From Phytomonospora sp040655735 (GTDB taxonomy: Bacteria; Actinomycetota; Actinomycetes; Mycobacteriales; Micromonosporaceae), in contig NZ_JBFAKK010000006.1 in NCBI RefSeq assembly GCF_040655735.1, positions 186,001 to 250,000 of the forward strand: a stretch of DNA of 64,000 nt, read 5' to 3'. Of the stretch, positions 60,313 through 64,000 are shown piece by piece. How positions within the stretch are numbered: the first letter of the stretch is position 1; each line of letters starts with the position of its first letter. The notes below the pieces were generated by a model, which saw only the letters and a list, made by a program, of their open reading frames with translations, had not been told where the DNA came from and ran no database searches. The position numbers and the translations under genes are program-made.

Positions 60313-61227
60313 TCAGGCGTGGGGGTCGGTGCCTTTGGCGACGGCGCTCGCGAAGCGTGAGACTACTTCGGCGTAGGCCTCGGGTTCCTCGATGTAGGGG
60401 AAGTGTCCGGAGTTCTCGAAGGTGTGCACGCCGCCGTTGGGCGCTCCGGCGCGGTAGGCCTCGATCACGGCGGGCGCGGCGACCAGGTCGGCGCGGCCGT
60501 GGACGAGCAGTGATGGCTGCGGGGTCGGCAGCAGGCCGAACAGCGGCTTGTACATGTCGGGCAGGAGCGCCAGGTGGGTCGCGCCGCGTCCCCAGTCCTC
60601 GCCGCTGAAGCCGGAGGCGTCGTGGGCCTTGTCGTAGGCGTCGATGTGGGCCTGGGAGGCGAAGAAGAGTTCGTTGTAGCGGGCGCCGAGGGGCAGCATG
60701 GCCTCGTAGGTCTTGTCCTCGGCGGTCAGCCGCCCGGGTCGCGCCGCGAAGGCCCGGCATTTCTCGGCGGCCTCGTGCTCGCCGATCTCGTCGAGGAGGG
60801 TGGCGGCGACGGGGAGGCGGTGGCGGTCGGTGAGGTCGGAGTCGAGGGCGGGGCAGTCGAGGATGACGCCGCTGACGGCCTCGGGATGCTCGCAGGCGTA
60901 GCGGACGGCGGTGTGGCCGCCGGCGGAGTGGCCGACGATGGTCCACCGTTCGACGCCGAGGGCGCGGCGGATCTCCTCGAAGTCGGCGATCAGCGCGTCG
61001 ACGCTGATCTCGGTGCCCTCGGGCAGCGGGTCGGAGCGCAGGAGGCCGCGCTGGTCGACGGCGAAGACGCGCAGGGTGGCCGCGAGGTAGCCGATCTGGA
61101 AGTGCGTGAAGGTGAAGGCCGACTGGCCGGGCCCGCCGTGGATGAACAGCAGCGGCGGCGCGGAGGCGTCGCCGCGCTCGTCGACGAACAGGCGGGTGCC
61201 GTTGACGGCTAGGAGATGCGTTGGCAT
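60313..61227 (-). CDS. alpha/beta hydrolase (proline iminopeptidase-like)
   Basis: 304 residues. The oxyanion region PLLFIHGGPGQSAFTF, DQRGLLRSDPLP, the nucleophile elbow VGHSAGGH (Ser in GHSAG), Asp in LVHGRADLVAAPAV and His in FENSGHFPYIEEPEAY give a complete catalytic triad. The HGGPG motif is common in prolyl aminopeptidases (S33). The ATG at 61225-61227 starts the homologous part. It may cleave peptides or esters; specificity is not readable. Confidence 0.92.
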   Translation of the reverse strand: MPTHLLAVNGTRLFVDERGDASAPPLLFIHGGPGQSAFTFTHFQIGYLAATLRVFAVDQRGLLRSDPLPEGTEISVDALIADFEEIRRALGVERWTIVGHSAGGHTAVRYACEHPEAVSGVILDCPALDSDLTDRHRLPVAATLLDEIGEHEAAEKCRAFAARPGRLTAEDKTYEAMLPLGARYNELFFASQAHIDAYDKAHDASGFSGEDWGRGATHLALLPDMYKPLFGLLPTPQPSLLVHGRADLVAAPAVIEAYRAGAPNGGVHTFENSGHFPYIEEPEAYAEVVSRFASAVAKGTDPHA

Positions 61228-61296
61228 GGCGAGAGAGTACGACGCGCAACGATCATCACCGTCTCGGAGTTCGCGCGCTTGCGCACAAAGCGAAAA

Positions 61297-61329
61297 CGCC
61301 ACCCCCGGAAGAGTTCTCCGGGGGTGGCG
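61297..61329 (-). terminator. intrinsic terminator of arc
   Basis: Perfect 13-bp stem CGCCACCCCCGGA / TCCGGGGGTGGCG with a 7-nt loop. On the minus strand it is followed directly by TTTT (61293-61296), giving a classic rho-independent terminator 15 bases past the arc stop codon. Confidence 0.9.
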
Positions 61330-61343
61330 CCTCGTGCGAGCCT

Positions 61344-63122
61344 TTACAGGTACTGGCCGGTGTTGCTGGCCGTCTCGATCGACCGGCCCGCCTCGCTGCC
61401 CTTGCCCGACACGAGCGTGCGGATGTAGACGATCCGCTCGCCCTTCTTGCCCGAGATGCGGGCCCAGTCGTCGGGGTTGGTCGTGTTCGGCAGGTCCTCG
61501 TTCTCGCGGAACTCGTCGACGCAGGCGTCCAGCAGGTGGTGCAGGCGCAGGCCCTTGCGTTCGGTGGTGAGGAACTCCTTGATGGCCATCTTCTTGGCCC
61601 GGTCGACGATGTTCTGGATCATCGCGCCGGAGTTGAAGTCCTTGAAGTACAAGACCTCCTTGTCACCGTCGGCGTAGGTGACCTCGAGGAACCTGTTCTC
61701 CTCGGTCTCGGTGTACATCCGCTCGACCGCGGCCTGGATCATCGCGTCGACGCACGCCTCACGGGAGTTCCCGTGCTCGGCGAGGTCGTCGGGGTGCAGG
61801 GGCAGGTCGGTCAGGATGTACTTGGAGAAGATGTCGCGGGCCGACTCGGCGTCGGGCCGCTCGATCTTGATCTTCACGTCGAGACGGCCGGGTCGCAGGA
61901 TGGCCGGGTCGATCATGTCCTCGCGGTTGGAGGCGCCGATGACGATGACGTTCTCGAGACCCTCGACACCGTCGATCTCCGACAGCAGCTGGGGCACGAT
62001 CGTGTTCTCCACATCGGACGACACGCCCGAACCGCGGGTCCGGAAGACCGAGTCCATCTCGTCGAAGAACACGATCACCGGCTGACCCTCGCTGGCCTTC
62101 TCACGCGCACGCTGGAAGATCAGGCGGATGTGCCGCTCGGTCTCACCGACGTACTTGTTGAGCAGCTCGGGACCCTTGATGTTGAGGAAGTAGCTCTTGG
62201 CGCGCTCGCCGCCCTTCTGCTCGCCGGCGACCTGCTTGGCCAGCGAGTTGGCGACGGCCTTGGCGATCAGCGTCTTCCCGCATCCGGGCGGTCCGTAGAG
62301 CAGCACGCCCTTGGGCGGGCGCAACTGGTGCTCCAAGAACAGCTCGGCGTGCAGGAAGGGCATCTCTACGGCGTCCCTGATCTGCTCGATCTGCCGGGCG
62401 AGGCCGCCGATGTCCTCGTAGTTGACGTCGGGGACCTCTTCGAGGACGAGTTCCTCGACCTCGCTCTTGGGGATCCGCTCGTAGGCGTAGGCCGAACGGG
62501 CCTCCACCATGAGCGAGTCACCGGCGCGGATAGGCGCTCCGATGAGCGTGTCGGCCAAGTGCACGATGCGTTCCTCGTCGGCGTGCGAGACGACCAGGGC
62601 GCGGCGCGGGTTGCCGTCCTCGTCGTTGAGCACCTCCTTGAGGGTCACCACGTCGCCGGCCTCTTCGAACCCGAGAGCCGCGACCACGTTGAACGCGTCG
62701 TTGAGGAGCACTTCCTGCCCGAGACGCATCTCCTCGGGGTCGACCGACGGGGACACCGCGACGCGCATCTTGCGGCCACCGGTGAACACGTCGACCGTGC
62801 CGTCCTCCTGAGCACCCAGGAACACCCCGTAACCACTCGGGGGCTGGGCGAGGCGATCGATCTCCTCTTTGAGCGTGACGATCTGCTCGCGTGCCTCCTT
62901 GAGAGTCGACACGAGCCGTTCGTTCTGCTCGGACATCCGTTGAATCTGAGCCTGTGCCGCGGCAAGACGGTCCTCGAGCAACCGCACGTGTCGCGGCGTT
63001 TCGGTCATCTTGCGCCGGGCGAGAGCGAGCTCCTCCTGCAGGTATGCCACCTGACTGGAGAGATCTCTCGTCTCTCGTTCCCATCGCGCGGCGCGGGCCT
63101 CTGCGTCATCGCTACGTGCCAC
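61344..63122 (-). CDS. arc: proteasome-associated AAA ATPase (Arc/Mpa)
   Basis: 592 residues: an N-terminal coiled coil (about 5-90) that binds Pup, two OB domains (about 95-245), and an AAA module with Walker A YGPPGCGKTLIAKAVANSL, Walker B PVIVFFDEMDSVF and RPGRLDVKIKIERPD. It ends in GQYL, the hydrophobic C-terminus (like the QYL of mycobacterial Mpa) that inserts into the alpha ring. It unfolds pupylated proteins into the 20S core. As in other actinobacteria it is downstream of trmI, here separated by the divergent ferredoxin gene. Confidence 0.97.
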   Translation of the reverse strand: MARSDDAEARAARWERETRDLSSQVAYLQEELALARRKMTETPRHVRLLEDRLAAAQAQIQRMSEQNERLVSTLKEAREQIVTLKEEIDRLAQPPSGYGVFLGAQEDGTVDVFTGGRKMRVAVSPSVDPEEMRLGQEVLLNDAFNVVAALGFEEAGDVVTLKEVLNDEDGNPRRALVVSHADEERIVHLADTLIGAPIRAGDSLMVEARSAYAYERIPKSEVEELVLEEVPDVNYEDIGGLARQIEQIRDAVEMPFLHAELFLEHQLRPPKGVLLYGPPGCGKTLIAKAVANSLAKQVAGEQKGGERAKSYFLNIKGPELLNKYVGETERHIRLIFQRAREKASEGQPVIVFFDEMDSVFRTRGSGVSSDVENTIVPQLLSEIDGVEGLENVIVIGASNREDMIDPAILRPGRLDVKIKIERPDAESARDIFSKYILTDLPLHPDDLAEHGNSREACVDAMIQAAVERMYTETEENRFLEVTYADGDKEVLYFKDFNSGAMIQNIVDRAKKMAIKEFLTTERKGLRLHHLLDACVDEFRENEDLPNTTNPDDWARISGKKGERIVYIRTLVSGKGSEAGRSIETASNTGQYL

Positions 63123-63283
63123 GTCCCCACCTCCCGGGGGCTGAAGGTCGACCGTTCAACCCTAACCGTTACAAGGCTCCGAGCATAGATCGCCACGCTC
63201 GGCCACGGTTACGGTTCCGTTGCCGAATCGGGCATGGCGTACGGTGCGGGACCGACTCGGCGGCTCGGAGTTAGTCTTGGGCC

Positions 63284-63571
63284 GTGGCTACCGAGACCGA
63301 AGCTCTGAACGTTTTCATCGACCAGGACCTGTGCACCGGTGACGGTCTGTGCGCGCAGTACGCGCCGGACGTTTTCGAGTTCGACATCGACGGTCTTGCC
63401 TACGTGAAGGGCCCCGACGGTGAGTTGCGGACCGATCCGGGCTCCCGCGTCGACGTCCCCGAGAAGTACCGGCTCGACGTCATCGACGCCGCCAAGGAGT
63501 GCCCGGGAGACTGCATTCACGTTCGGCGTGTCGCCGACGACGGTGTCGTCGCCGGCCCCGGAGCGGAGTGA
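63284..63571 (+). CDS. ferredoxin, 3Fe-4S/4Fe-4S single-cluster type
   Basis: 95 residues. The cluster motif is CTGDGLC (Cys17 and Cys23, with Asp20 in the usual second-Cys place) and distal CPGDC (Cys73, Cys77). Asp at that position is usual in 3Fe-4S or labile-Fe 4Fe-4S ferredoxins. VFIDQDLCTGDG and FEFDIDGLAYV agree with actinobacterial ferredoxins that feed P450s or oxygenases. It is divergent from arc, a neighbourhood conserved in many actinobacteria. GTG at 63284 has no strong ribosome-binding site. Confidence 0.92.
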   Translation: MATETEALNVFIDQDLCTGDGLCAQYAPDVFEFDIDGLAYVKGPDGELRTDPGSRVDVPEKYRLDVIDAAKECPGDCIHVRRVADDGVVAGPGAE

Positions 63572-63681
63572 GACGACTCCGAAACGGAGTGACCCGGAGG
63601 CGACGGAGAGTCGCCAATATGACAGCCCGGGCCGCGTCGGATCCACGACGAAAGGGCTTTCGCGTCCACTGAGGACGCGTT

Positions 63682-63706
63682 CCGGGCCGGTGCTCCACCG
63701 GCCCGG
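63682..63706. terminator. bidirectional terminator between ferredoxin and trmI
   Basis: Perfect 11-bp stem CCGGGCCGGTG / CACCGGCCCGG with loop CTC, between convergent genes. A smaller hairpin ACTCCG-AAA-CGGAGT lies at 63576-63590 just after the ferredoxin stop. Confidence 0.8.
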
Positions 63707-63720
63707 CGCCGTGATCGCGC

Positions 63721-64000
63721 CTACTCCGCGGCCGCGGCGGGACGGGCGCCCGGCGCTTCCCCGCGACGCTGCTGGTAGGCCTCCTGGCCCTTGCTGGGCT
63801 TGCGCTTGCGGATCGGGGCGACCGCACCGGGTGCGAGCCGGCGCGCGGTCACCAGGAACGCGGTGTGGGCGATCATGCGATGGTCGGGGCGGACGGCGAG
63901 CCCTTCGAGGTGCCAGTCGCGCACGAGCGTCTCGAACGCGCGGGGCTCGGTGAAGCAGCCCCGGGCGCGCAGTCCTTCGACGAGGTCCGACATCTGGGTC
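63721..64000 (-). CDS. trmI: tRNA (adenine-58-N1)-methyltransferase, C-terminal part (partial)
   Basis: The C-terminal ~92 residues are in the window and the gene continues past the right edge; the frame is open to the last base. The sequence (TQMSDLVEGLRARGCFTEPR, LVRDWHLEGLAVRPDHRMIA, HTAFLVTARRLAPGAVAP, IRKRKPSKG) matches the C-terminus of actinobacterial TrmI (Rv2118c type), which makes m1A58 in the tRNA T-loop as a homotetramer. The tail is Ala/Pro/Arg-rich. The trmI-arc order is conserved in the phylum. Confidence 0.93.
   Translation of the reverse strand, partial: TQMSDLVEGLRARGCFTEPRAFETLVRDWHLEGLAVRPDHRMIAHTAFLVTARRLAPGAVAPIRKRKPSKGQEAYQQRRGEAPGARPAAAAE

Noticed and set aside
63164..63216. 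AACCGT/ACGGTT half-sites in the arc-ferredoxin promoter region
   Set aside because: The arms are only 6 bp and over 40 bp apart, and one side is a tandem ACGGTT repeat; too weak to call an operator.

Overview
The window is about 70% G+C chromosomal DNA from an actinomycete. It carries a complete Pup-proteasome system (pup, dop, prcB, prcA, pafA, arc), PafBC regulators, TatA/TatC, an actinobacterial-type PolA without proofreading residues, the ANTAR regulator PdtaR and an HelY-type helicase. The genus cannot be fixed from sequence alone; a Glycomyces/Stackebrandtia-like or other filamentous actinomycete would fit. Genes are closely packed, often with 4-bp ATGA/GTGA overlaps, and several gene ends have strong hairpins.

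1-9.2 kb: 5' end of rpsA, polA, a TauE-type exporter, dps, then a drug-type ABC exporter with a DesK/DesR-like two-component pair and a nucleotidyltransferase. 9.3-17.6 kb: a surface-glycan locus for a sialic-acid-like (nonulosonic) sugar, comprising an O-acyltransferase, a GT2, two sialyltransferase/polysialyltransferase-like enzymes, NeuB without a SAF domain, a NeuA-HAD phosphatase fusion and a DUF6716-type glycosyltransferase. 17.7-23.8 kb: a tRNA with anticodon CAA but a short variable loop, pdtaR, and a five-gene branched-chain amino acid ABC operon. 23.9-37.3 kb: mostly housekeeping genes (rrf2-type regulator, tesB, pyk, a secreted lamin-tail protein, acyl-CoA dehydrogenase, M24 peptidase, FEN-like nuclease, helY, HAD, hsp20 under a CIRCE operator, two GNATs).

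37.3-49 kb is the protein export and degradation block: tatA-tatC, pafB-pafC, a DUF3866 gene, a tail-anchored coiled-coil protein with a recent 87-bp duplication, pafA, and the dop-pup-nuclease-prcB-prcA run. A gene for an endonuclease VII-type HNH nuclease with four CxxC...CxxC zinc-ribbon repeats sits between pup and prcB and overlaps the prcB start. A perfect 14-bp inverted repeat spans its 5' end. This is the best candidate for an undescribed functional link, between DNA junction cleavage and pupylation.

49-58.3 kb is a second envelope-glycan region (multispanning GT-C-like protein, YbhN-type flippase-like protein, two DegT aminotransferases, Gfo/Idh oxidoreductase, GT4, hexapeptide acetyltransferase, NAD epimerase). 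58.4-64 kb holds lhgO, a methyltransferase, an alpha/beta hydrolase, arc, a ferredoxin and the 3' part of trmI.

Regulatory signals read directly include a CIRCE element, a parS-like 16-bp palindrome upstream of tatA, several 7-9 bp inverted repeats in promoter regions, and about a dozen terminator hairpins. No CRISPR array, rRNA operon, prophage or intact insertion sequence was seen.
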